Shown piece by piece: positions 34,673-41,960 of a stretch of 42,512 nt of DNA. Numbering within the stretch: position 1 is the stretch's first letter; each line of letters starts with the position of its first letter. The DNA lies in the NCBI RefSeq assembly GCF_000298215.1, contig NZ_BAHD01000061.1, forward strand, positions 1 through 42,512, given 5' to 3'. Source of the stretch: Kineosphaera limosa NBRC 100340 (GTDB lineage Bacteria; Actinomycetota; Actinomycetes; Actinomycetales; Dermatophilaceae). A program made the translations under genes and the position numbers. The notes under the pieces were generated by a model. That model searched no databases and was not told where the DNA came from. It was given only the letters and a program-made list of their open reading frames with translations.

Positions 34673-35623
34673 TCACGTATCGATGGCGGAGACGCGGTGA
34701 ACCAGTGCCGAGCGGATCTCGGCGGCGGGCTCGCGTTGGGTGGGCAGCTGCGAGAGCAGCGTCACGAGGGCGTCCCGCACCACCTCGGGTTGGGTGTGGG
34801 CCACGAAGGACGAGCCCTTCATGCGCACCGCCGCCCAGCCCAGGCGGGTGCGGGCCAGCGCCTCGATCTCGTCGAAGCCCTGCCCGTACTCGCCGGCCTC
34901 CGGCTGCAGCACCCACACCGGCGCGGCGACCCGCTCCAGCAACTCGCGCCCCGGCATGAGGGGAAAGTCCGTGCCCAGCTTGGTCAGCCGTGCCACGGTC
35001 TCCATGTTCGGTTGCCGCTCCCAGCGCCCCGTCGCCTCATCGGTGAGCACGGAGCGGCGGACCGAGTAGTTGTCGAAACTCAAGCGGGGCACGCTGAGCC
35101 AGTCGCGCGACATCTCCTCGCCGGCCCGCTCGCAGAATTCGTCGCGGGAGGCGATGCCCTGGCCGCAGACACCGAGCCGGAAGCGGCGGGCCAAGTCCGC
35201 GCTCACGGCGGGCGTGGAGAAGAGGTCGAGCAGCTCGCGGTACTCCGCCTGGGTGCCGATGACGGGGCTGTCGATCACGCACAGACCGCCCCACAACAGG
35301 GGGTAGCGCGCGGCCACCGCGGCGGCGATGCCGCCTCCGTACTGGTGACCCACCAGCACCGGACAGCGCAACTCCAGGGCGGCGACGAGGCGTTCGAAGT
35401 CGGCGACCAGATCGGCGACCGTGTCGACCTGGGCCGTGCTCTGCCCGTGGCCCCGCAGATCGACCGCAAGCACCCGGGCACTGCCGGAGAGCAGCGGGGC
35501 CAGGCGTCGCCAGACGTCGCAGGAGTAGCCGACGCTGTGGACCAGGACCACGGTGCGCCCCGCGCCGCCATAGTCGCGCACGGCGATGTGCCCGCCAGGC
35601 ACCTCGATCCGCAGGTCCTCCAC
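34673..35623 (-). CDS. Alpha/beta-hydrolase-fold protein lacking the usual nucleophile
   Basis: The protein is 316 residues. The fold is clear from VVLVHSVGYSCDVWRRLAPL (oxyanion region, about 25-44), VLAVDLRGHGQS (51-62) and VLVGHQYGGGIAAAVAARYP. The last is the nucleophile elbow, but it reads G-H-Q-Y-G with Gln94 where Ser, Asp or Cys is expected. A C-terminal His is present (SFVAHTQPEVV), whereas the usual acid region reads VLQPEAGEYG. It may therefore be a non-hydrolytic member or a binding protein. GTG 35623 has GGGGAGG 8 nt upstream; an upstream ATG lies beyond an operator-like palindrome. It sits between two inositol dehydrogenase-like genes. Confidence 0.85.
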   Translation of the reverse strand: MEDLRIEVPGGHIAVRDYGGAGRTVVLVHSVGYSCDVWRRLAPLLSGSARVLAVDLRGHGQSTAQVDTVADLVADFERLVAALELRCPVLVGHQYGGGIAAAVAARYPLLWGGLCVIDSPVIGTQAEYRELLDLFSTPAVSADLARRFRLGVCGQGIASRDEFCERAGEEMSRDWLSVPRLSFDNYSVRRSVLTDEATGRWERQPNMETVARLTKLGTDFPLMPGRELLERVAAPVWVLQPEAGEYGQGFDEIEALARTRLGWAAVRMKGSSFVAHTQPEVVRDALVTLLSQLPTQREPAAEIRSALVHRVSAIDT

Positions 35624-35678
35624 GCCGCACGCCTCCCCCGTCGCTCGAGCGGCTCGGGACGGCCTGGCCGCTGGTCTG

Positions 35679-35692
35679 TTACCGCACGGTAA
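35679..35692. promoter_or_regulatory. Perfect palindrome upstream of the alpha/beta-hydrolase-like gene
   Basis: TTACCG-CA-CGGTAA is a perfect 14-bp palindrome 56 bp upstream of the GTG start. Its core TACCG-NN-CGGTA recurs in the TetR-EamA intergenic palindrome at 40799-40812, suggesting one regulator for both. The rest of 35624-35894 holds no gene. Confidence 0.55.
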
Positions 35693-35878
35693 TGGACGCT
35701 CGTCACGGACAGCTGCATCACTTCTGCGCATCAGTGCGGCAGGTGTGCGGGCCCGCGGCGGTCAGGTCGCCCCGAGGCATCGTCGCGTCAAACGAAATCG
35801 CTACTCTTTCAATGCAACTGGGGCACAGAGGGTTTCCCGTTCAGCAGCTGCCGGCGTAAAAGTAACAATTCGGTCTCC

Positions 35879-35890
35879 GCCCGAACGGGC
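35879..35890 (-). terminator. Hairpin with T-rich tail after iolG
   Basis: On the minus strand GCCCG-TT-CGGGC begins just 5 bp past the iolG stop and is followed by a T-rich stretch (GAATTGTTACTTTTACG). This is a credible intrinsic terminator for the two-gene operon above it. The same 12-bp palindrome occurs at 15741-15752. Confidence 0.65.
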
Positions 35891-35894
35891 GCGG

Positions 35895-36899
35895 TCAGGC
35901 GTAGAACTGGGGCTTGTCGATCATCCGCACCGGTACGACGCCGTCTTCGGTGAGGGCCTTGACCCCGGCGTCGCACACGCAGGCCGCCGCGTAGCCGTCC
36001 CAGCTCGTCGAGCCGGTGTGCTCCCCGCGCGCGACCGCGTCGATCCACTCCTGCACCTCGGTGACGAAGGCGCCACCGAAGCGCTGGTTGTGGTCCATCG
36101 TCAGCGCGTTGTGTCGCCCGAGGGTACCGGTGCGCTCGATCTTGTGCTGGTCCGAGAGCCGGATCGTGCCGGTCTCGGCGACCGCCTCGCACTGGATGTC
36201 GTAGGAGTGCTGGTTGTTGACGAAGATCTCGTCGTCGATCCACACCCCCGACTGGGTCTCCATGATGAGGATGAGGGGGTCCTGCAGGTGCTCGAAGCGG
36301 TGCGAGGTCTTCTTCGGCTTGTCGACCCGGACGGCGACGATCTCCTCGCCGAGCAGCCAACGCATCGTGTCGACCTCGTGGATGCCGGTGTCGTTGATCG
36401 CCATGTCCCACGTGTAGTGCGCGGGCACGGTGGGGTTGCGGTGCCGGTTGTGCACGATGAGCGTCTCCCCGATCTCGCCGGAGTCCAGGATCGCCTTCAT
36501 CTGCCGGTAGGACTCGTCGAAGCGCCGCATGAAGCCGACGGTGACGAGCTTGCGCCCGCCCGCCTGCTCGACCTCCATGATCTCCAGGGCCTCCCCGGAG
36601 GTCGGGGTCAGCGGCTTCTCGCAGAACACCGGCTTGCCAGCCTTGACGGCGGCGATGACGTCGTCCTTGTGCGCCGGCCCGTAGCTGCAGATCATCACCG
36701 CGTCGATGTTCGGGTCGCCGATGAGCGCGGTGGAGGTTTCGTAGACGCGCCCGCCGATCGATTCCGCGACCTTGGCGGCGTTCTCGGTGACGACATCGCT
36801 GACGCCGGTGACCCGCCCGCCCGCGATGACGGTGTGGATCCGATCGATGTGGGCCCGGCCCATACCGCCGGGGCCGATCATACCGATGCGTACCGTCAT
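35895..36899 (-). CDS. iolG: Inositol 2-dehydrogenase (IolG)
   Basis: IolG oxidises myo-inositol, and often D-chiro-inositol, to the 2-keto compound with NAD. The protein is 334 residues. The Rossmann start is VRIGMIGPGGMGRAHIDRI, EKP is at 94-96 (K95), and the catalytic segment MAINDTGIHEVDTMRWLLG gives D170 and H174, matching K97, D172 and H176 of Bacillus IolG. The spacing and the TVGFMRRFDESY segment are also family-typical. ATG 36899 has AAAGGAG 8 nt upstream. It is 29 bp downstream of a TIM-barrel gene on the same strand, and a divergent IolE-like gene lies beyond. This is the best-supported inositol dehydrogenase of the window. Confidence 0.9.
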   Translation of the reverse strand: MTVRIGMIGPGGMGRAHIDRIHTVIAGGRVTGVSDVVTENAAKVAESIGGRVYETSTALIGDPNIDAVMICSYGPAHKDDVIAAVKAGKPVFCEKPLTPTSGEALEIMEVEQAGGRKLVTVGFMRRFDESYRQMKAILDSGEIGETLIVHNRHRNPTVPAHYTWDMAINDTGIHEVDTMRWLLGEEIVAVRVDKPKKTSHRFEHLQDPLILIMETQSGVWIDDEIFVNNQHSYDIQCEAVAETGTIRLSDQHKIERTGTLGRHNALTMDHNQRFGGAFVTEVQEWIDAVARGEHTGSTSWDGYAAACVCDAGVKALTEDGVVPVRMIDKPQFYA

Positions 36900-36928
36900 T
36901 TCACAGTCTCCTTTGTGGTGTGCCGAAG

Positions 36929-37861
36929 TCAGAGGATGCCGAGGCCGTGCCGCGCGAGAAACTCGCGGGTCTTGATGGCGTTGGGCTTGGGGTAGGAGGG
37001 GTCGCAGCCGTACATGTCCTGCTCGGTGATGACGTACAGCGGCTTGCCGAGGTCGGCGAGGGCCTCGATGACCGAGGGCATGTCGGGCTCACCGGCGGGC
37101 GGGGCGACCGAGCAGCCCTTGTGCACGGCCGCGACGAACGGCCAGTCGTCGTCGTGGGCCTGTTGGACCAGGCCCGGGTCCATCGCCTTGATGTGCACGT
37201 AGGAGATGCGCTCGGGGTAGGTCTTGATGAGGTCGATGTTGTCGGCGCCGCCGTAGACGATGTGCCCGGTGTCGAGGCAGAAGCCGACGTACTCGGGGTC
37301 GGTGGCGGTGAAGATGCGGTCGATGTCTTCGCGCGTCTCGATGTGGGAGTCGCCGTGCGGGTGCAGCACCATCTGCAGGCCGTAGTCCTCCTTCATCATC
37401 CGGCCGAGGCGGTTGGCGTTGGTGATGTAGAGGTCCCAGGCGGCGCCGGTCAGCGTGCGCTCGTCGGTGTACTCTCCGGTCTTCTCGTCGCGGAACATCG
37501 GGGGCAGGTGCACGACGTACTCGGCGCCCACGGCGGCGTGCGTCTCGCCGATGGCGCGGAAGGTCGCCTCCGTGTCGGCCCACGCCTCCTCCTTGTGCAG
37601 GATGCCCCACCCGGTGCCGGCGACGACGCGGAAGCCATGGGCGTCCATGGCCTCCGCCAGGCGCGCGGGATCCTTGGGGAAGTAGCCGAAGGGGCCCGTC
37701 TCCATGACCGAGAAGCCCGCGTCACTCATCTCCTGCAGGGCGGTCTCCCAAGGGATCTGTTTGGGGTCCTGCGGGAACCAGACGCCCCATTGGTCGGGGC
37801 AGACGCCGATCGTCAGGTTGGCGTAACGGGGCTCGGGGTTGCGGGACTTGTCCTCGCGCAT
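36929..37861 (-). CDS. IolE/IolH-like sugar phosphate isomerase/epimerase
   Basis: The protein is 310 residues of the xylose-isomerase-like TIM-barrel fold. It starts with a short polar stretch, then LTIGVCPDQWGVWFPQDPKQ. Metal-site positions appear in MVLHPHGDSHIE, GFCLDTGHIVYGGADNIDL, ISYVHIKAMDP and PLYVITEQDMYG. ATG 37861 has GAGGA just upstream; the open frame extends further but without support. It is cotranscribed with iolG. Relatives act as inosose dehydratase, inosose isomerase or 3-keto-sugar enzymes. An inosose substrate is the simplest reading given iolG beside it. It differs enough from the IolE-like protein at 38044 to suggest a separate reaction. Confidence 0.85.
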   Translation of the reverse strand: MREDKSRNPEPRYANLTIGVCPDQWGVWFPQDPKQIPWETALQEMSDAGFSVMETGPFGYFPKDPARLAEAMDAHGFRVVAGTGWGILHKEEAWADTEATFRAIGETHAAVGAEYVVHLPPMFRDEKTGEYTDERTLTGAAWDLYITNANRLGRMMKEDYGLQMVLHPHGDSHIETREDIDRIFTATDPEYVGFCLDTGHIVYGGADNIDLIKTYPERISYVHIKAMDPGLVQQAHDDDWPFVAAVHKGCSVAPPAGEPDMPSVIEALADLGKPLYVITEQDMYGCDPSYPKPNAIKTREFLARHGLGIL

Positions 37862-37943
37862 GGCTTCCTCTCGGGGCGTCGTCGGCCCGGACGTCTGCGA
37901 CCCTGCCAGTGGGGTCGCGCCGGTAGGCACCAACCTACCTCTC

Positions 37944-37961
37944 TGTAATAATGTCCTGTCA
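37944..37961. promoter_or_regulatory. AT-rich element between divergent TIM-barrel genes
   Basis: TGTAATAATGTCCTGTCA lies 83 bp from each divergent gene start in otherwise GC-rich DNA. Read on the minus strand it ends in TATTACA and contains TTGACA, words also found in the motifs at 22723 and 34649. It is likely the shared promoter and operator of the inositol genes. Confidence 0.45.
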
Positions 37962-38043
37962 ATAGCCCAATCCCCTGCGAGCCGGGGGTTGGCCGTGCCA
38001 GCCTGTAGGGGCAACGCCGCCCCATCGTCCTTCGGAGACCGCC

Positions 38044-38913
38044 ATGTTGATTGCCACCGCCCCCTGCAACTGGAACAACGGGGACATTCCCGATTTTCGC
38101 CCGTATACGGCGGCCGGCCAGATGATGGACGAGATGATCGAGGCGGGGTATCGCGCCACGGAGTGGGGGCCGGGGATGCCGGACGACCCGGCCGTCGTGC
38201 GTTCGGAGATGGCGGCGCGCGGGCTCTCGATGGTCGGGGCCTTCGTGCGGCTGGGCTACCGCGAGCGTGAGGCGTGGGACGAGGTGGACGCGACGGCGCT
38301 GGCCGTCGCCGAGCGGGTGCGCGCTGCGGGCGGGTCGATCCTCGTGGCCGCCGAACTGGGCGACGAGCGACGGGATGCCGAGGCGGGGCACGTCGATGAG
38401 TCCCGCGGCCTGACCGACGAGCAGTGGCGCAACCTCGCCGACGGCCTGGCGCACCTGGCGGATCTGCTCGAGCCGATGGGGATGCGGGTCGTGCTGCACA
38501 ACCACGTCGGCACCTACGTCGAGACGGCCGCCGAGACCAAGCGCTTCCTCGACGAGAGCGACCCGGCCAAGGTGGGCTGGTGCCTCGATGTGGGCCACCT
38601 GAAGTACGGCGGCGGCGACGCCCTGGACTTCCTGCCCCAGTACGGCGACCGGGTGGCGCACGTGCACCTCAAGGACGTCGACCCCGACGTGCTGGCGCGT
38701 GCGAAAGCGGAATCGTGGAGCTTCGGTGACGCGCTGCGCGGCATCATCTTCCCCGAGCTCGGCGAGGGACTCGTGCCGATCCCCGCGATCGTCGCCGACC
38801 TGCAGGCCCGCGGCTACGACGGTTGGTACGTGCTCGAGCAGGACACCACCCACAGGCACCCGCGCGAGGCGGCCGCCATCAACCTGCGGTACATCCAGGG
38901 ACTGGGCTTCTGA
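38044..38913 (+). CDS. iolE: Inosose dehydratase-like protein (IolE family)
   Basis: IolE removes water from 2-keto-myo-inositol, the second step of inositol breakdown. The protein is 289 residues. It starts MLIATAPCNWNNGDIPDFRP, close to the IolE opening (IAPxNWxNDDxP). Metal-site strands follow: MRVVLHNHVGTYVE, GWCLDVGHLKYGGGD, VAHVHLKDVDPDVL and GWYVLEQDTT. ATG 38044 has GGAG 6 nt upstream. It is divergent from the iolG operon and shares its AT-rich control region. A related inosose isomerase role cannot be excluded. Confidence 0.85.
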   Translation: MLIATAPCNWNNGDIPDFRPYTAAGQMMDEMIEAGYRATEWGPGMPDDPAVVRSEMAARGLSMVGAFVRLGYREREAWDEVDATALAVAERVRAAGGSILVAAELGDERRDAEAGHVDESRGLTDEQWRNLADGLAHLADLLEPMGMRVVLHNHVGTYVETAAETKRFLDESDPAKVGWCLDVGHLKYGGGDALDFLPQYGDRVAHVHLKDVDPDVLARAKAESWSFGDALRGIIFPELGEGLVPIPAIVADLQARGYDGWYVLEQDTTHRHPREAAAINLRYIQGLGF

Positions 38914-38927
38914 CGGGGCCACATCTC

Positions 38928-39275
38928 CTACAGGCTGAGGTGTAGGCGGAGGGCGTCGTCGATGTGGGCGAGCAGGTCGTCGGGCAGTCGGCCGACCCGC
39001 CTGCCGGCGCGTGCGACGTCGACGGAACGAACCTGCTCCCCCTGTGCCTTGGAGTCGAGCGGGAGGCCGGTGCGCTCGGCCGGTAGGTAGACCTGGAAGT
39101 CGAAGACGCGCCGCACGTTGCTGGTCACCGGAACGACGGTGATGACTCCTCGCTGGTTGCGGACGCTGACCCGGTTGCGTTCGTCGTTGCTGACGACGAC
39201 GCAGGGCCGCGTTGTCGCCGCTTCGCTGCCGACCACCGGTTCGAGCGCGACAAGGAAAATGTCCCCTCTACGCAT
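38928..39275 (-). CDS. mazF: MazF-family toxin (type II mRNA endoribonuclease)
   Basis: MazF toxins cut RNA at short sequences to arrest growth when the antitoxin is lost. The protein is 115 residues, the normal family size. Family landmarks are MRRGDIFLVALEPVVGSE, TTRPCVVVSNDERNR and a TVVPVTSNVRRVFDFQVYL strand. ATG 39275 overlaps the end of the antitoxin gene by 8 bp, so the two are coupled; the longer upstream frame falls in the antitoxin gene. The antitoxin-first order is normal for MazEF pairs. Confidence 0.93.
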   Translation of the reverse strand: MRRGDIFLVALEPVVGSEAATTRPCVVVSNDERNRVSVRNQRGVITVVPVTSNVRRVFDFQVYLPAERTGLPLDSKAQGEQVRSVDVARAGRRVGRLPDDLLAHIDDALRLHLSL

Positions 39276-39891
39276 CGTCCGCGCTATCGGTCGGCGCGAC
39301 CCTCCACACTTCATCGTCGAGCCCGTCGCCGACGGCGACATCCCAAGCCGCAGCGTCGCCGGAGGAGCGCCACTCCTCGTCCGCCGCCGCGTACTGCTGC
39401 TCGAGATCGGCCTCGTACAGCAACTTCACCGCCGCACTCAGGGCACGCTGCACGGTGGCATCGCCTCGGCGTGCCGCAAAACGTTCGAGGAAGGCGATCT
39501 CCAGAGGAGACAGCACCTCCGTCAGGGTGAGCGCATGACCGGGCCGATCCGCAGCGCGCTGCGCGCCTCGATAGCCGCCGACACCCCTTGGCGGGCCACT
39601 CTTGTAGCCGTGCCGCGCCGCACGCATCCGCACCCCGGCAACCGACAAGCCGCACGCGTCGGCGATCTGCTGCCAGGAGTGCCCCTGCTCGTGCAGCGAC
39701 TTGATGAGGTCGCTGAACTCTTCGGACGCCTTTCGCTGGGGGGAGTCCAGCGGCGTACCACCATTCGTCTTTGCCGCCTGTGGGGCAAGCGACCTGAGCC
39801 GTTTGGCGACATCCGCTTCGACGGGGCCGGGACTGCCTCGACGCGAGGCCGTACCCGACGATCCGCGCACCGCCGATCGGGATGGGCTCAT
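39268..39891 (-). CDS. MazE-like antitoxin with an added helix-turn-helix domain
   Basis: The protein is 207 residues, about two to three times the length of a usual MazE. Residues about 55-98 form an HTH-like unit (LIKSLHEQGHSWQQIADACG, then LSVAGVRMRAARHGY). Residues 115-207 look like the MazE toxin-binding part, with AADEEWRSSGDAAAWDVAVG as the family-typical tail. The first 50 residues are basic and low-complexity. ATG 39891 appears leaderless: a -10-like TAACCT ends 6 nt upstream. It overlaps the mazF gene. A palindrome over the -35 suggests that it represses itself. The HTH family is not certain; it resembles resolvase or sigma-region-4 types. Confidence 0.75.
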   Translation of the reverse strand: MSPSRSAVRGSSGTASRRGSPGPVEADVAKRLRSLAPQAAKTNGGTPLDSPQRKASEEFSDLIKSLHEQGHSWQQIADACGLSVAGVRMRAARHGYKSGPPRGVGGYRGAQRAADRPGHALTLTEVLSPLEIAFLERFAARRGDATVQRALSAAVKLLYEADLEQQYAAADEEWRSSGDAAAWDVAVGDGLDDEVWRVAPTDSADDA

Positions 39892-39897
39892 GCTGCT

Positions 39898-39939
39898 AGG
39901 TTACGCCGCCTCCACCTTGGTAGCAACTGCTACGTAGCA
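39898..39939 (-). promoter_or_regulatory. Antitoxin promoter and palindromic operator
   Basis: On the minus strand TTGCTA (39921-39926) and TAACCT (39898-39903) are separated by exactly 17 bp, a good -35/-10 pair. The start of transcription would fall on the ATG itself. TGCTACGTAGCA (39928-39939) is a perfect 12-bp palindrome just upstream of the -35, with further GTAGCA half-sites beside it. This suits autoregulation by the antitoxin. Confidence 0.65.
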
Positions 39940-40047
39940 GATAGTTCACTTCCGGCCCGCCCCCTCCCAATCCGCCGACGGTGGCGGTCCCTGCGCTGGG
40001 TTGCTGTCGCGACCGCACCCAAAGGCAGGGAGGGCAACCGTCGATGC

Positions 40048-40656
40048 TCACTCCAGGAGACGCTCGGCGGTACGGCGGGCGAGGTCGGCGGCTAGCGGGT
40101 CTTCGCCGGCGGTGAAGCGCACGATCGCGCCCTCGTAGAGGATGGCGAGGGTGCGGGCCAGCTCGTCGACGCGTCGCTGTTCACCTTTGCGCACACTCTC
40201 GTGTGCCGCATTGTCGAGATAGCCGTCGCGTTCGAGGGACTCGGTGAAGAGGTCGTGAACCCAGCGCTTCTCCTCGCCGATGACAGCCAGGCCGGCGTGG
40301 TTGGTGCCGGCGAGCTCGGCGTAGGCATTGACGAAGCCGCAGCCGCGGGGGTTGACGGCCAGCCACGATTCGAGGGCGTCGAAGATCCCGAGGGTGCGGC
40401 CCCCGTTCGGCGGGAGCGCGTCGAGGTGGTCGTGTACGTGCTGGGTGAAGCGGGCGTGCCGGGCGCGCAAGTAGGCGACGACGAGCTGCTCCTTGGAGCC
40501 GAACCGGTCGTACAACGTCTTCTTCGTCGTCTCGGCCTCTTGAGCGATGCGGTCGACGCCGATCGCGCCGATGCCGTAGGCGTAGAAGAGGTCGGCGGCG
40601 GCGGCCAGGATGCGCGCGGCGGCCGGGGTGGCCGGGGCGTCGGCGAGGAGTCGCAC
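40048..40656 (-). CDS. TetR-family transcriptional regulator
   Basis: The protein is 202 residues. The TetR HTH is at about 12-60: RILAAAADLFYAYGIGAIGV, DRIAQEAETTKKTLYDRFGS and KEQLVVAYLRAR. The helical ligand domain follows. GTG 40656 has GGAGG only 3 nt upstream, which is close; no better start is visible. It is divergent from an EamA-type exporter with a perfect inverted repeat between them, so it probably represses the exporter. The regulated compound is unknown. Confidence 0.92.
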   Translation of the reverse strand: MRLLADAPATPAAARILAAAADLFYAYGIGAIGVDRIAQEAETTKKTLYDRFGSKEQLVVAYLRARHARFTQHVHDHLDALPPNGGRTLGIFDALESWLAVNPRGCGFVNAYAELAGTNHAGLAVIGEEKRWVHDLFTESLERDGYLDNAAHESVRKGEQRRVDELARTLAILYEGAIVRFTAGEDPLAADLARRTAERLLE

Positions 40657-40798
40657 GGTCCTCCGATCGGGGGCGGGTCAGGAGTCGGGGTGTGGCGATC
40701 GGGCAGTGGAGGTCGGTCGCGGCGAGAGGTCTCGCGGGTGCGGCATCGCTGCACGTCACGGCCGCGCCGTATCGCCCTTTGGTCAGGATACCGAGAGT

Positions 40799-40812
40799 AT
40801 ACCGACCGGTAT
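40799..40812. promoter_or_regulatory. TetR-type operator
   Basis: ATACCG-AC-CGGTAT is a perfect inverted repeat 16 bp upstream of the exporter start and 143 bp from the TetR gene. A half-site GATACCG occurs 12 bp before it. The core TACCG-NN-CGGTA is shared with the palindrome at 35679-35692. Confidence 0.65.
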
Positions 40813-40827
40813 GGTTACCTGCCTTTC

Positions 40828-41874
40828 ATGACCACCCACACAATGGCTCGGCAGGGCACAGCAGGCACTTGCGCCGGCCGACGAGCTGCCCGCCGAGCCC
40901 GCCGGGCCGCTCACCCCAGTGGCCCGCGCGGCCCCCTTCCCACGGGGCTCTTGGCCCTTGCGCTGCCGTTGGCGTTCGTCCTGCTGTGGAGTTCGGGTTT
41001 CATCGGTGCCGAGCTCGGCGCGCGAGTGACCACACCCGACACGCTCCTCATGTGGCGCTTCGTCGTCGCTTCGGCGCTTCTGCTGCTCGTGTGCGCGGCG
41101 ACGGGTCGACGGATCACCTCAGCGACGCTGCGCCGGCACGTGCCGCTGGGCGTGCTCATGCAGTTTGTCTACCTTGCGGGGGTCTTCCACGGTGTGGAGG
41201 CGGGCGTCTCCGGGTCGACGGTGGCGCTGGTCGCGGCGCTGCAGCCGGTGCTCGTCGCCGTTGTCGGCATCCTGGCGCTGCGCGAATCTCTCTCGTGGCG
41301 GGCCGCGGTGGGCCTCGCGTTGGGTTTTGGCGGTGTCGCGCTCGTCGTCAGCGACGGGCTGGGTGCGGGGTCGGCACCCGGCTGGGCCTACCTGCTGCCC
41401 ATCGGCGGGATGTTGGCTCTCGCGCTAGGGACGATCCTGGCGCAGCGCGTGCCGGATCGCGGCGATCTGCTCGCCGGCCTGACGGTGCAGACCGTCACCG
41501 CCGCGGTCGGCTTCACTGTGTGGGCGCTACTGGCGGGCACGGCGGCACCCTCGCCGACGCGGACGTTCGCCGGCGCCGTGGCGTGGGTTGTCGTGCTCGC
41601 GGGCTTCGGCGGGTACGGCACCTACCTGCTGCTGCTCGCGACCCGCGGCGCGGCCACCGTCAGCGCGCTGCTGTATCTCACGCCCCCCACGACGGCCCTG
41701 TGGAGCGCGATGATGTTCGGGACCCCGATCCGCGCCGCCGCCCTGCTCGGCATGGCGGTCTCCACTCTCGGCGTGCTCGTCTTTCTGCGCGCTCGGAGAC
41801 GAAGTGTCGCGGGGTCTCGTGCCGCAGGGTCCCGGGACACTGGCGGTCGGGTCGACGGCGATCCGATCGCCTAG
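40828..41874 (+). CDS. EamA/DMT-family exporter
   Basis: Proteins of the drug/metabolite transporter family export amino acids, metabolites or drugs. The protein is 348 residues with about 10 membrane helices in two EamA halves. Landmarks are FVLLWSSGFIGAELGAR near 55, GSTVALVAALQPVLVAVVGI, LRESLSWRAAVGLALGFGG and, in the second half, SALLYLTPPTTALWSAMMFG. The first 40 residues are basic and the last 30 are polar. No ribosome-binding site precedes ATG 40828, so the start is uncertain and ATG 40843 is an alternative. The operator 16 bp upstream suggests control by the divergent TetR regulator. Confidence 0.9.
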   Translation: MTTHTMARQGTAGTCAGRRAARRARRAAHPSGPRGPLPTGLLALALPLAFVLLWSSGFIGAELGARVTTPDTLLMWRFVVASALLLLVCAATGRRITSATLRRHVPLGVLMQFVYLAGVFHGVEAGVSGSTVALVAALQPVLVAVVGILALRESLSWRAAVGLALGFGGVALVVSDGLGAGSAPGWAYLLPIGGMLALALGTILAQRVPDRGDLLAGLTVQTVTAAVGFTVWALLAGTAAPSPTRTFAGAVAWVVVLAGFGGYGTYLLLLATRGAATVSALLYLTPPTTALWSAMMFGTPIRAAALLGMAVSTLGVLVFLRARRRSVAGSRAAGSRDTGGRVDGDPIA

Positions 41875-41960
41875 AGCGTGTCTCATAGCTCGGCAGCGAC
41901 GGGACCCTGGTGTAGGTGACGTCGGCGGGGGGAGCCGTCGAGGACGATTCCAGCGCCAGT

